Positions 46,957-57,561 of a stretch of DNA of 64,000 bases are shown in pieces. Numbering within the stretch: the stretch's first letter is position 1; the number at the start of each line of letters is the position of its first letter. The position numbers were made by a program, and so were the translations under genes. Location of the stretch: the NCBI GenBank assembly GCA_030770425.1, contig JASJFT010000077.1, positions 1 through 64,000 on the forward strand, given 5' to 3'. This stretch comes from Darksidea phi (lineage: Eukaryota > Ascomycota > Dothideomycetes > Pleosporales > Lentitheciaceae). A model generated the notes under the pieces. It was not told where the DNA came from. It did not search any database and saw nothing but the letters and a program-made list of their open reading frames with translations.

Positions 46957-49067
46957 TTACAGCTTCGCCTTGGGCGCGTCGAGAGTCGGCAGCATGATGT
47001 CCCGAATATCACCCGCCGCCTCATTGAGATAGAAGCTCATCTTTTCCTGTTAAATTGTTAGCCCTTGTCCACTTTATCTCATCGGAATAGGGAGAAAAAT
47101 GACTTACCGAGCCCAATCCCTTGGAGCACACGTTAAAGTGGATACTATTCTCATTAATCATATACGCAATGCCCCAACCGTCATCCACAACCTGGCTCCA
47201 GCCATAGCCGTTGAAGTATTCCGAGCTCAGCTGCGAGCTAGAGATGAACCATGTGCTGCTATATCCGAACGCAGGATCCTTGTAGATGGCGGGTACGTCC
47301 TCGCCTTCTTTGATACACTTTCTGAGGCCGAAGAGGTGGCGGTCTACGCCCCTTCCGTCAGAAGCGTCAGAGATGTATTTTATGTGAGCATTAAGAGCGG
47401 CGCGGAGAAGTTGCTGGGCTTGTTCAGGGGTGGTGGAGGGATCTGCCATAGCGGCGCAGAAAGCGACGGATTCGTCCGACACGGTACGGCAGGTTTCTGT
47501 GCGACCTTCTTGGAAGCGGCGGGTTGCGGCTGATTCGTAGGTAGGACGGTTTTTGCCGTAGAACTTGTGGTATGCGAGTTGAATGATCATTTGCACGTAC
47601 GCATCAGGACTGCACTTGAACTTCTTGATCAAGCCCTTGCCGTAGCCCTGGTATGCCTGTACACGCAGCTCATGCGCGCCGATTTGGCGCGAAAAGTGCT
47701 GCTGGGCTGCATCGATGTCCTTTTGTAGTTCCGGTGTGACCTCGAAGCGGAGGGGTTTAGGGTTGGGCAAGTCGGAGCGAACGTTTGTGTCGTCGAAGGG
47801 GAGGGCGTTTGTGAAAATGAGCATGTTGGCGTAGTCATTTAGGCGGTGGGTTGGTGTGCCGTCCATCATCGAGTGTTCGCCCATGAAGCCAGATGTGCCG
47901 TTGTCGTTAATGATGAACTGGAGGGGTTTGTCGAACCACCTGTTTGAGCCGTCACCGTGCCAGTACTGGTGTGCACGCTCTTCCAGGGTGACGGGAGAGG
48001 CGTCGTCGAGGCAGACGACGAAGGAGGCAGATTCGATGGCTTCGAGTGAGGCGCTGTTGACGTCTGAGGCGGCGCGTAGACGTGGATACACGTCTGACCA
48101 GACATCGCGGTTTTGCGATGTAAGAATGCCTACCGCAGCTGCCTTCTCAGCTTTCTCATAGATGCGCTGGAATTGGAGTTCTAGCTCCGCGGTGTTAAGT
48201 GGCTTGCCGTTGACCTCGTGCGGGACTTTCCAGAACTGGTTCTTGCGGATGACGACGATGTGTTGGTTTTCTTTGAAGGGGTATTTCACGGTGGTGTCCA
48301 CGGGCTTCCTGGGGACACGCGAGCAGTTGAACATCCAATTGTAGGAGCTCATGGCCATGGGAAGCTTCTTCATGTACTCTGGCTCGAGCGTCTTGTTGTC
48401 GACCATCTTCTTGAATTCTAGGACTGCGGTCGACATGGCAGCAGCACGCTTGACCGGGTTCCTCCGCTTCTTGTCATCGCGGTGCGAGTAGAAGTAGCTG
48501 ACGTATGGCACCACTGGGTCGCGGTAGCCCATATACGCTGCCTCGTTCCACCACTCAGCGAGCCAGTTCCGTATATTGGGGTCCTCCCTCCGCGCAACCA
48601 AGCGCTTCTGAAGTGTCTCACCGGGTCCGCCGGGTGCAATAAACTCATTGACGGCTTTTGTGGTGGCTTCGTACTCAGTCTTGGAGAGTAGCGGGTGAAC
48701 GGATTTGAGGTATCGCTTGGCGGTTTCGTCGAGTGTGGGAACGGGTAGGCGTGGGAGGGAGTCTTCGAAGCGTAGCATGGCGCCTTTAGTGTGGTCTTCC
48801 TTGTAGCCTGTACATTGCGAGTATTAGCTTGGGCTTGCTGAGGTGGTGTTTGACATGTGAAGAGCAAAGAGTTACGCACCTGGTGGCAGCGAAGACTGCT
48901 GCCGTCTTGAAGCTGGAGCCATGGCTGCGATCTGCACAAGCAACACATTAGAAGCATCCCGAGAATCTTCGGTGATTCTGTGCTCGTACCTTGGGAACCT
49001 GCTGTCTGACGAAAGGTCTGCGGAGGAGTGAGGCAGGTGCTCGCGCTCTAGCTACTGTACTGAACAT
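46957..49067 (-). CDS. CAT2: Carnitine O-acetyltransferase, mitochondrial/peroxisomal
   Basis: Exons on the minus strand: 49067-48990, 48931-48880, 48807-47108 and 47046-46957. Introns have GT..AG ends and keep phase. The product is 639 residues. It moves acetyl groups between CoA and carnitine so that C2 units can cross organelle membranes, needed for growth on fatty acids and acetate. Family marks: LPRLPVPTLDETAKRYL near the start of the fold, YNWMFNCSRVP, NDNGTSGFMGEHSMMDGTP with the catalytic His in EHSMMDG, and the ..SSSQLSSEYFNGYGWSQV.. region. The N-terminus MFSTVARARAPASLLRRPFV is a mitochondrial presequence, and the last three residues are AKL, a peroxisomal PTS1. A second Met in exon 2 (48920-48922, context GCCATGG) could start a form without the presequence. 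The last exon, only 29 codons, supplies the PTS1. Confidence 0.96.
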
Positions 49068-50203
49068 CTGAAAGGTGTATAATGAAGGACTGACGAAACA
49101 AGAACAGAATATTTCTGGGCCGAGGAGATCCTCGGACTGCGCGTGCTCGTTATGTCGGCGTCGGTTGAACTAGTGCGAGCCGTCTGGTGCAGGAGCTCTA
49201 GCAGGCAAACAACCTCGGCACACGTCGGAAATGTCCAAGCTTTGGGGAATTGCGTGACCTGCCGTTTGTCCGGAGCCGTGACTTCGCCCTCTCGATACGA
49301 CTTGCGATGCTAAAGGCTACCAAGACGCCTCAATTGCCCGCACGCGGATAATACAGTAGCGAAATTTGTATAGCGGTGTCGATATTCGGAGTCTGTCGAG
49401 CCCTCCCCGGATCTCCACGTCCCACTAGCCACACCTAATACGTCATGCACGGACGTCTAATGGATTGCGTCAAGGTCACCCATGAATGGACAGAACTATC
49501 TAATGAGGCTCTGCGGGAGGCCTTTCCCCTTTCACGAGCGTATCCCGATGCCGCTAGTGCTCCGTCATCACTCCGTACGGGATGCACCCTATGTCGACAA
49601 CTGCGGCAAACGGTACTGCAATTATTTGTAGGTGAAGTGGATACAGAAGAACAGAATACACCTATATTGACTACTACATACCTAACATATAACTTCGAGC
49701 CGGTTCGTCTTCATAATCCTCAGATGTTACAGTAATGACTAACAATAAAACGGGAGAAAAAGAAAACCAAGCGAAAAGAATTGGAGAGTGAGCTGCCCGT
49801 GATCACTCCAAACACAGTCTCTTCAGTCTAAATGTGGGACCGTTGGCGCCGAAGATCGATTGGAAAGGCTTGCCTCCGTCTGATAAATGAGAAGAACCTG
49901 TTGTCCATCGCAGCTTCCAGTGACCTAACCACTCCATCGTTATGGTCGTACGCCGAGAGAGCTGCAGCCGGTGCCTGCTCGAACCACGATCTCGCCGCAT
50001 CCCAGTCCCCGGACATTTTGAGGGATCAGTCCTATGGAGATGAGGGTCCAGATTGTGCGTTCGTCATCGAATCAGAACAAGCCAATAGCCTGACCCTCCA
50101 TCTTACGAAACATCTAGTTTGGGTCCACAGCAGCTTTCTATATCGACCATGAGTAGGCTATGCGTCTTATCAAAGCCTTGAAGTCTTTGAGCTCATAATA
50201 GTC
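49068..50203. other. Intergenic, possible gene fragment on the minus strand
   Basis: No full gene is supported. A minus-strand frame of 62 codons at 49828-50016 (MSGDWDAARSWFEQAPAAAL, then DHNDGVVRSLEAAMDNRFF) has protein-like composition, but its upstream sequence has stops in frame. It may be the remains of a small gene. The stretch 49068-49440 should hold the carnitine acetyltransferase promoter. Confidence 0.4.
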
Positions 50204-51499
50204 TTACAGAACTCTCATACACACACCATAATCTCTAATCTCCTGAGCAACAACCCACCATGCTGCAATAACAATCCCTCCCATAACTAGATCTACAAGA
50301 CGTTGGAAAACAAACTGCTTAAACATTGACCAAGACCCGATATGCGTGTGAGGTTGATCCCCTACACGCTTCCCAAGTATGCCTCTCCAACTGCCGATTC
50401 CCAGCCAGGTCATTATTAACACTTGTTGTTTCAGAGAGCTCCCACCTGGCTTGAACCGAGTGAGTGACCAGAGTATGAGAATGTTGACTCCAGTAGGTAT
50501 TAAACAGACCAGTATCCAGATTATGTCCATGAGTGAAGGTAATGGAAAAGGTCCTAGCGCTGCGAACTGTCGTTCCCAGATACTGTGACCTCGAGTAGGC
50601 AAATTTGCGTCGCCTTTGATTACTCCGACAACGCCCTCGAATACGCCGCCGGATTCTTTAGCCGTGCGCATAGCATCAGATTCGACCAGATACGCTGTTG
50701 GGTATTGGGGACTGAACAGATTACCGACGAGATTGATCAACGACATTAGCCCATATTGAATCACCGTTAGGCCAAAAGCAGCGTATCCGAAGCGGTCAAT
50801 CTGGTCGCCTCTCGTTCTATAGAGTGTTGCTATGGAAAATAGCAGCTGCCCAATAGAGACCAAGATCTTGACGAAGCTATACTGCGAGCATAGCGTCATT
50901 GGTAAGGGTGAATCGTCATCGTCGACAAAGCGGGCCTTGTGCGACACCTTCGCGAGGCAAAAGCCTGGAGGTAGATGGATTCTCCCGTGTATTCGGGTGT
51001 TGATAGCTTTTGCGAACCATTCTGCTGCGTAGAGTTAGATTTTTAACTTGGCTGACTTGAAAAACTTAAATTATAATGTTTCACTAAGAATATACTTACG
51101 TTGATAATTCCCGGTAAATAACATATTCTCAATCGTATTTATTTGATCTTCCTCTCGCACCACACAGCAAAGTGCTCCAGCCCTTGCAGCCTTTCTTAGA
51201 TCTGTTGGAGCGAAGACAGCACGGCTGCCGATCGCGCTGAAGCCCGCTGAGACACCAATGATCGGAAACAACACTATTTGGACAATGTTCAAGAAACTGC
51301 GCGTGGGTGGCAAACCAGGCGCCGTTATTGTCGTTGCGGCGTGGGCCACATAGTTACCAATGAAGAAGATAACCACATCGGTCCATTTTGCAGGAAAGCA
51401 AACTAGATGTGGGTTGCCATGGTTAGAGGTCCCTGGTGGGAGGATCAATGTAGAGTTAAGGTTAGTGGAGGTCATAGTTAACAGCTCCCTAGTAAACAA
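50204..51499 (-). CDS. Fungal multi-TM membrane protein with an apparent frameshift
   Basis: Exon 1 (51499-51100) ends at a good donor (GTAAGT) after LFTGNYQ. A plausible acceptor CAG lies at about 51027. Exon 2 begins EWFAKAI and then, in another frame, TRIHGRIHLPPGFCLAKVSH, continuing open to the stop at 50204. No choice of splice site joins the frames, because one extra A near 50999-51004 breaks the reading. So this is a recent pseudogene or a sequencing error. Hydrophobic segments: FLNIVQIVLFPIIGVSAGF, ILVSIGQLLFSIATLY, YAAFGLTVIQYGLMSLINLV, MDIIWILVCLIPTGVNILIL and LVMGGIVIAAWWVVAQEI. The pattern Y-R-T-R-G-D-Q-I..FGYAAFGLTVIQY and PQYPTAYLVESD is common to a large uncharacterised fungal membrane family. 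Start may be the second Met (MTSTNLNS). Confidence 0.65.
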
Positions 51500-51720
51500 G
51501 ATTGGGGCGGGCGATATTAGTCTTGGTCTGTAAAGCGCAGCTGCAAGTTAAGTAGATGTAGAGTAGGTCCGACAAGGCGGCTGCTTCTCCAACGTGGCTT
51601 AATGGCAAACGTGTTCTACCATTACTGATTGGTGACGGTTTATTGATGGCTTAAAGCTGAATATAATGGCGTGCCGCCTCTTTGACACTGATAGGCGCCA
51701 CGCTCGGCCCACTTCGGGCA

Positions 51721-52093
51721 GTTGTTAACGGACCCCCCAACAAGCCTATTCGGGGATGGCTCTCTCTGTAAAGCTCTAGCGGCGCATTAACTTGTAGTAG
51801 TATCTTTGGCCATAGAAATAGAGAGTTTTTTGGTACCGGAGGCACTGTACTGATACTAGCAGCTTATTTCTTCAGCTCTAAGTCATCTGTTGTTATTTTA
51901 ACTTCGCAGATGTCCAACCGCCGTAGGGCCTATACAATTACCTTAAATAGGAAATCTACTAGCTTAACACAGGACGTATATTGGGGCCCTTAAACGCCTG
52001 TTTTTACGCCTATTTAAATTAACACCAAAGCCATCCCCGAATAGGCTTATTGGGGGGATCCAATAACGAGTTATTTGGGGGTCCGTTAACAAC
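51721..52093. mobile_element. MITE-like element with long inverted ends
   Basis: The left end (51721-51761) reads gttgttaacggacccccc then aacaagcctattcggggatg. The right end (52029-52093) is its reverse complement, carrying an internal duplication that repeats the G run and ttatt (ttattggggggatcc, then ttatttgggggtcc). Arms are about 41 and 65 bp around 267 bp of non-coding DNA. It looks like a non-autonomous DNA transposon. A TA lies inside each end (gttgTTAACgg), so if the true ends are there the target would be TA as in Tc1/mariner, but the inverted match continues beyond it. Confidence 0.75.
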
Positions 52094-53179
52094 TCCCCCA
52101 CTTCGTCCAGCACTTCCAGCCGCAATCGAAGCTGAGATCGATGCTGCCCTTACCACCCTGCCGCACGAGTGGTTAGCTTTACAAGAATCTCGCGCGGCGA
52201 GGGAGGCGGGAGGAGCGATTGTTAAGCTGCATTAGCAAAATATTTTCCCCAGCGAGCGAGCCCGCGGCCCTCTCCCCACGACTTCCGTGTTCAGTTCTCA
52301 CAGCCCGACTCCAACGGTGATTACAATGCCGTCCCCACACCACCACCCGTGAGAAGTCCACTTGCAAGTTGTAAAGACGCTTCGAGAAGGTCTAGGCTGC
52401 GAATCTTCTCCTTTTCCAGGACAAACTGGCTCCAGGATAGGTTCAAAATGTGCCTTGTGCTTGTGTAGTCGTCTGCATTTGAACCGAAGTATAAGGGAGA
52501 CACTGATTTTGAAAAGAAATGGATGCGCCCGGTGACCTCATACTAAGCTTGCAAGTTTGAGCGGACGGAAGTGCGAGAGCCAAAGGTTCGCAGAAGTATG
52601 TAAACGGCCCTTTAGCCCCGCATGCGAAAGGGGCTGTCGTTAATTCCACGGACGCTGCATTCACGGTGAGCGGCTGCTCAGTCGTCATTGTAGCAGGCAG
52701 AAGCGGAGCATGGCGCTTACATCTGATCAGCCGAGCGCCAATAATGGATCAAGGCGGGTGCTTTCGCAAAAGAACACAGAAGTCGCCCACAAAAGTACGT
52801 CCGATGGCGCATCCAGAGACCGTTCCACGGACCTTGTGCTTGCGCCCGGCATCGAAGCAGCCGGGCTTGGGTAGGCACGCAACAGCCTACCTCTTACCGT
52901 AGATCCTGCTGTAAGACGACTAATCCCAATTGCAATATGCAGGAGGACCCCGAAGTACTCCAAAGTTATCACAATGTCGGGAGACTCACAGCCCCCTAAG
53001 GTAACTCCACTGTCTTCATCATATCCCGATCACAAGAACCCATCTCATCTGAAGCGCAGACGTATGCCTAAGAGGATCAGCGAGAAAATCTTTAAGGAAC
53101 GTCAACAACGTCGACAGGAGACCCATTAGGAAGTGCTTCTAAGCATACTATGTGTTCTAGTTGTTGAGAAAAGAGTCAT
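52094..53179. other. Intergenic region with short open frames
   Basis: A frame starting in the MITE right arm and ending at 52235 carries a protein-like piece (AAIEAEIDAALTTLPHEWLA), possibly a gene end captured next to the element. A 51-codon plus frame from about 52975 to 53130 ends in a very basic stretch (HLKRRRMPKRISEKIFKERQ) and could be the start of the AAA relic that follows. Neither is certain. Confidence 0.35.
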
Positions 53180-54801
53180 TGTCACGCTTGTCAGCCAGCC
53201 GAGTCATCCACGGATCATGACGCTCTTGAGCTGCACACACAAAAAGAAAGTACTCTCTTGCTGCAGAAGCATTTGGCACGCTCGCTTGAATACTCGATCC
53301 TGTGGATGGCGTTCAGACCTAGAGATCTTCTCTATCATTGGCAACAAAAGGGCACATAAACTATATTTCGATTGATGTCTATGAAACAGGAGAATTACAT
53401 CCTCTCCTATACCACGAGATGAAGGACCAGATGAAGCAAAGTCCCTTGCTTCGCGGGAAGAAATATCTTTCGCTTACTGGGGCGCCATACCGTCGATATG
53501 ACGGTGCCGCGTTCTATTCCCATGACACAGCTTACGTTCATCCCCAGGTATGCCAAAGAGTCATGTTCGACAGTGGTGACTTCTACAGCAACATAGCTCC
53601 GTACCAACTAGATTTAGTTCCCTCCTGCAAGCTCGTCGATGTGACCGTAGGCAAAACTCTTAGATTTTTCAGACGAACCGATTCTCATTTGTAACAATGA
53701 GCTACCAGGTTTCTGTCTTTCTTCGAAGCAATAGGCTCTTTTCGATGTCGTACAGATAACGAGCGTCTCTTTTAACTCGACGGCATTTGATAGCTTGGTA
53801 TTGGATCAGACAAGAAGAGCATGATCAGAATGCTAGTCAAAGAGCAAGTGACCCAGGGTCTGGGTTCGAGGTCATTGTGAAGGGTAAGAGAAGAGGGTTG
53901 ATATTCTTACTTTACGGTGAGCCTAGTACAGTGAAAACTAGGGAAGGCTTTTAGATATCGAACACCACTGCGAATACGTGAACTATACTTATAGATCTAC
54001 AGAAAGTATAGCCGACTACACTCAACGGCCCTTGTATACGCTCGGTTGCGGTTATCTCAGAATGCACAGCTCCAATGTCGAAATTGCGCTGAATCATCGC
54101 TTGCGTTGGCGATCAAATGGAATGCTCTCGTTCTTATGGACGAATCTGATGTCTTCGTGGAAGCAAGAAGCAAGAATGAACTGCATTGAAACGAGCTTGT
54201 CACGGGTACGTACATGTAGTACCGACTTCTTTGTCGGTCTGACTTCTTCATAGCGTTGTTGCGTATGTTAGAATATTTTAAAGGAGTAATGTTTCTAACC
54301 ACGAACCAGATCGGCACCATCGATTCAGCATTCAAGTCTCCTATATATCTCTCGCTTTCATACCCTGTCCTTGGTACTGCCACCCGACGCAGTGTCTGGT
54401 CAAACTTCATCAGCAAATGCTCCACTGGCTCATCAGTAGACCGACTGAACTCTGATTTCTCGACAAGATAGCCGAGGAGAAGATCAATGATCGACGGATC
54501 AAAAACACTGTTACGGGTAGCATATGCGCAAGCCGTCAATGCGAAAAGAATCTTAGAGCCCGAAGACATCATGATGGGATTGGTGGCTCATAAAGATTTT
54601 GAGATCAAATTCGGTAAAGCACAGGAGCAGAGACAGGGGAATGGGAGTAAGAGGAACTTCGTGACTGCCGCTGGTAGCCTCGTGGAAGGTCTTTCGGCTT
54701 GGCTTCAACTCACTGCTATATTGGTTTTGGCCATATTGCTGCTAGGATACGGGCCACGAAGAATCATTGAAAACGCAAGGTCCTTTGTGTTTGGCAAGTA
54801 A
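53180..54801 (+). pseudogene. Decayed fungal AAA+ ATPase gene
   Basis: Fragments in correct order but in shifting frames: TLLLQKHLARSLEYSILWMA and FRPRDLLYHWQQ (about 53245-53345); RGKKYLSLTGAPYRRYDGAA and FYSHDTAYVHPQ (about 53450-53550); ICNNELPGFCLSSKQ-stop-ALFDV (about 53685-53745; Trp TGG changed to TAG); GLIFLLYGEPSTVKT (about 53895-53935), where the Walker A GPPGTGKT is ruined; TESIADYTQRPLYTLGCG (about 54000-54050); NALVLMDESDVFVEARSKNE (Walker B, about 54120-54180) followed by TGA; then LRMLEYFKGVMFLTTNQIGT with sensor 1 Asn (about 54260-54320). The C-terminal part is open from about 54487 (LLRVAYAQAVNAKRIL..) and ends with a TM segment and TAA at 54801. An intron at about 54206-54253 is likely. 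Intact homologues are fungal AAA proteins of about 600-700 residues. Confidence 0.88.
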
Positions 54802-55783
54802 CTGGAGGTTCCCGCAAGTGGCGGATCTAGTGCAGTAATTTGTCTTTCCCGAGTCATTACTTAGTTTGGCCTTCCCATACATGGTTTTTCTAGCATCAAC
54901 TATGCGATATGCGACTATTTGGACATATCTGGCCAATCTGTTGACTGCCTCGAACACGCGTTTCATGTTTTCATGTCAATTTTTCTTGCTACTGTCTAGC
55001 AAGATTATAGTTGATCATTGCGATAGGATGAGATCTCGCTGGCGCGGTGTGACAACAACACGCGCTCGCCATTCAATTGTTCTCTCGTCCTTATAACCGT
55101 ATGGCCCTTAACTAATGACTCCAGTAAACATCGTTCGACCATCGATCTAGTTAGCCTTTTCCTCATCGTGAAGATCCACATCGTGTTGCTTCGGACGAAT
55201 TTACGGATCTAGGATCGACGCGCGTCGCGGATCCATCCTCTGGCGACACGGCATCGGAAAGTTTCCGACTTTTGAACGCCAGACCAATGGAAAATGGCTT
55301 GGAAGTTATGTTCGGCGCGGCCACAACACCCGATGCCGATGCTTTGCAAGGAAGTGATCTAGTCTCGTCAATACGAGCTTACCATAGGTCAAGAGCTCCT
55401 CTTTCGTATTCTGTTTTAGCCCCAGAACAAGCTTCGGGAACTCTAATTATTTCCGCAGTGGCAGTCATAGTGAGGATGCGGAGCTAACGAGATGACTTAT
55501 TGGCTGGAACTGCGATTTTACCTTGCCCTTTCCGCAAACGGCTTCAAAGAACGAAGTCGGATTTCTATGCTCGCATCTTTCGCATTAAAAAGCCTTGGAT
55601 CGACTGGTCGTATTCTTTTGCGAGAAATTCTTTTTCGGTCTATCCCAACCGTTCCAGAACCTCGTCCGGGATGATTACGCATGACATACTCCCTGCATTA
55701 GGATACGAGAGGGCCGTATAAAAAGACATGTCGTCGCCGCTGGTTCGAAGGCTCGCTAATTCTATCATTTCCCAGCCCCGATC
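54802..55783. other. Intergenic, fragmentary open frames
   Basis: No gene supported. A plus frame at 55272-55487 (GLEVMFGAATTPDADAL.., SRAPLSYSVLAPEQA..) has protein-like composition but no recognisable family or good continuation. It may be another gene remnant. The last 100 bp form the carboxylesterase promoter, with a TATA-like gtataaaaag at about 55716-55725. Confidence 0.4.
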
Positions 55784-57561
55784 ATGATGCAGCAATCCTG
55801 GACTATGGCCGCAGCCGCAGCGACCATGCTTTCATTCCTCAGCTTCGCCATCGCCGACTCGCCAATTCCCTCAGCTACTATCGACGCGGGCGTAGTTGTA
55901 GGCACGACAACATGCGTGCCATCTAGTACAATTGCAGTCAATCAATTCCTCGGAATCCCTTTCGCTTCGGCGCCCAAGCGCTTCACTCCAGCTCAAAAGC
56001 CCCAGCCATGGGCCCAACCACTCGAGACAAAAAATAGGAGGCCATCCTGCATACAGCAATTTTCTTGTGAGCTCGGCCATTGGTGCTTGTTTACGGGAAT
56101 ATGCAAGGGTTAATGCATTGTAGATCCGGAAGAATTCCGCAACCTTCTCATAAGGCTATTCAATACTCCTGCGCCAGAAGAAAGCGAAGATTGTTTGTTC
56201 TTGAATGTTTATGCTCCAGCCACCCCTGCTACTGGTAACGGCAGAGCGGTCTTGTTTTGGATATACGGGGGCGGGTTCTGGCTCGGTCATGCTGCGCATC
56301 CTTACTATGATGGGTCGCACTTTGCAGCCCACGAGGATGTAATAGTCGTCAGTGCCAACTATCGATTGAACAGTACGTTTTGCCAACTGAACAAGGGTCT
56401 TGGTCTATGACTGATTGAACTACGAAAGCTTTCGGGTTTCCAAACTCCCCCGAGCTTTCTCTGCAAGACCGAAACATTGGACTCCTGGATCAGCGCGAAG
56501 CGCTAGACTGGGTGCAACGAAACATACACGCCTTTGGCGGTGACCCTTCCAAAGTGACTGTGTTCGGTGAATCCGCGGGGGCCATGTCGGTTGATGCTCT
56601 ACTCACTAGCTTCACGAAAGCATCGAACCCTCCATTCCGCGCCGCTATTATCCAAAGTGGACAGCTGAGTTATCGTAGTGCACCTACACAAGGAAGGCCA
56701 GACCCCGATGGGAGACCTTCATGGAACGCTCTCGCCGCAGCACTAAACTGCACCAGCCAACAGAGCAACTTGACATGCATAACGGCAGCTCCAGCGACCA
56801 CCATCAAAGACATCATTGAAAAGGGAGACCTCAGCTTCCCCCCAACAGTTGACAACAAAACTTACATCTCAGGCCTAGCCCGCGCCCGTACATCGGGGAA
56901 TATCGCACGAGTTCCCATACTTAGCGGTACAAATGCAAACGAAGGACGCCTTATCATGATCGGGCAGAATAACGTTACCGCGTATTTGCAAGACGTACTT
57001 GGACCTGAAGCCAACCTCGACCTCATAAACGCTATCACTACTGCATATCCCGTCGGCAGCGCTGAGTTTCCTACCGCGTTCGATGCGATTGCAGAGATGG
57101 AGACAGACATTTCATTCCGGTGTGGAGCAGCTCTTGTGGCGAACGACACAGCAGCTATCGGCGTTCCATCATGGAGATACATGGTAAGCCCGCATTAGTA
57201 GACCGAAGACGCCGTTTTGCAAGAGAACTGCTAATTTGTATCATAGTTCAACGCCACCTTCCCCAATACTCAGAGAATTCCCGAAGGAGGCGCATACCAC
57301 GGTGCTGAACTAGAAATTGTTTTCAGCACATTTTCTCGTGACAACGCTACGGCGGACGAGTACATTTTGAGTGACTACATGCGCAGCACCTGGGCGCGAT
57401 TCGCCAAGGATCCTGAGGCGGGACCAGGATGGAGTGCAATTGGAGAGGCGGATCTGGACGTGGCAATCTTTCAGAACGGCGAAGAGCCTATGAAGCTTGT
57501 TGAACAAAGTGCGATCGATGGCAGGTGTGCGGTCTGGAAGGATGTAATTGTTGGGAAGTAA
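55784..57561 (+). CDS. Secreted type-B carboxylesterase/lipase
   Basis: Four exons: 55784-56066, 56124-56372, 56429-57183 and 57247-57561. Introns of 57, 56 and 63 bp fit GT..AG and phase. The product is 533 residues. A signal peptide opens it ([19 protein letters not shown]). Alpha/beta-hydrolase marks of the cholinesterase/lipase family: the oxyanion strand [11 protein letters not shown], the segment [20 protein letters not shown] followed by [17 protein letters not shown] with nucleophile Ser in GESAG, an acidic residue in TNANEGRL, and catalytic His in [13 protein letters not shown]. Several N-x-S/T sites suit a glycosylated secreted enzyme. It hydrolyses carboxylic esters. The substrate (lipid, plant ester or other) cannot be told. 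A stop codon in intron 1 means that retention of that intron would truncate the protein. Confidence 0.94.

Noticed and set aside
47099..47533. 144-codon plus-strand frame
   Set aside because: Antisense shadow of carnitine acetyltransferase.
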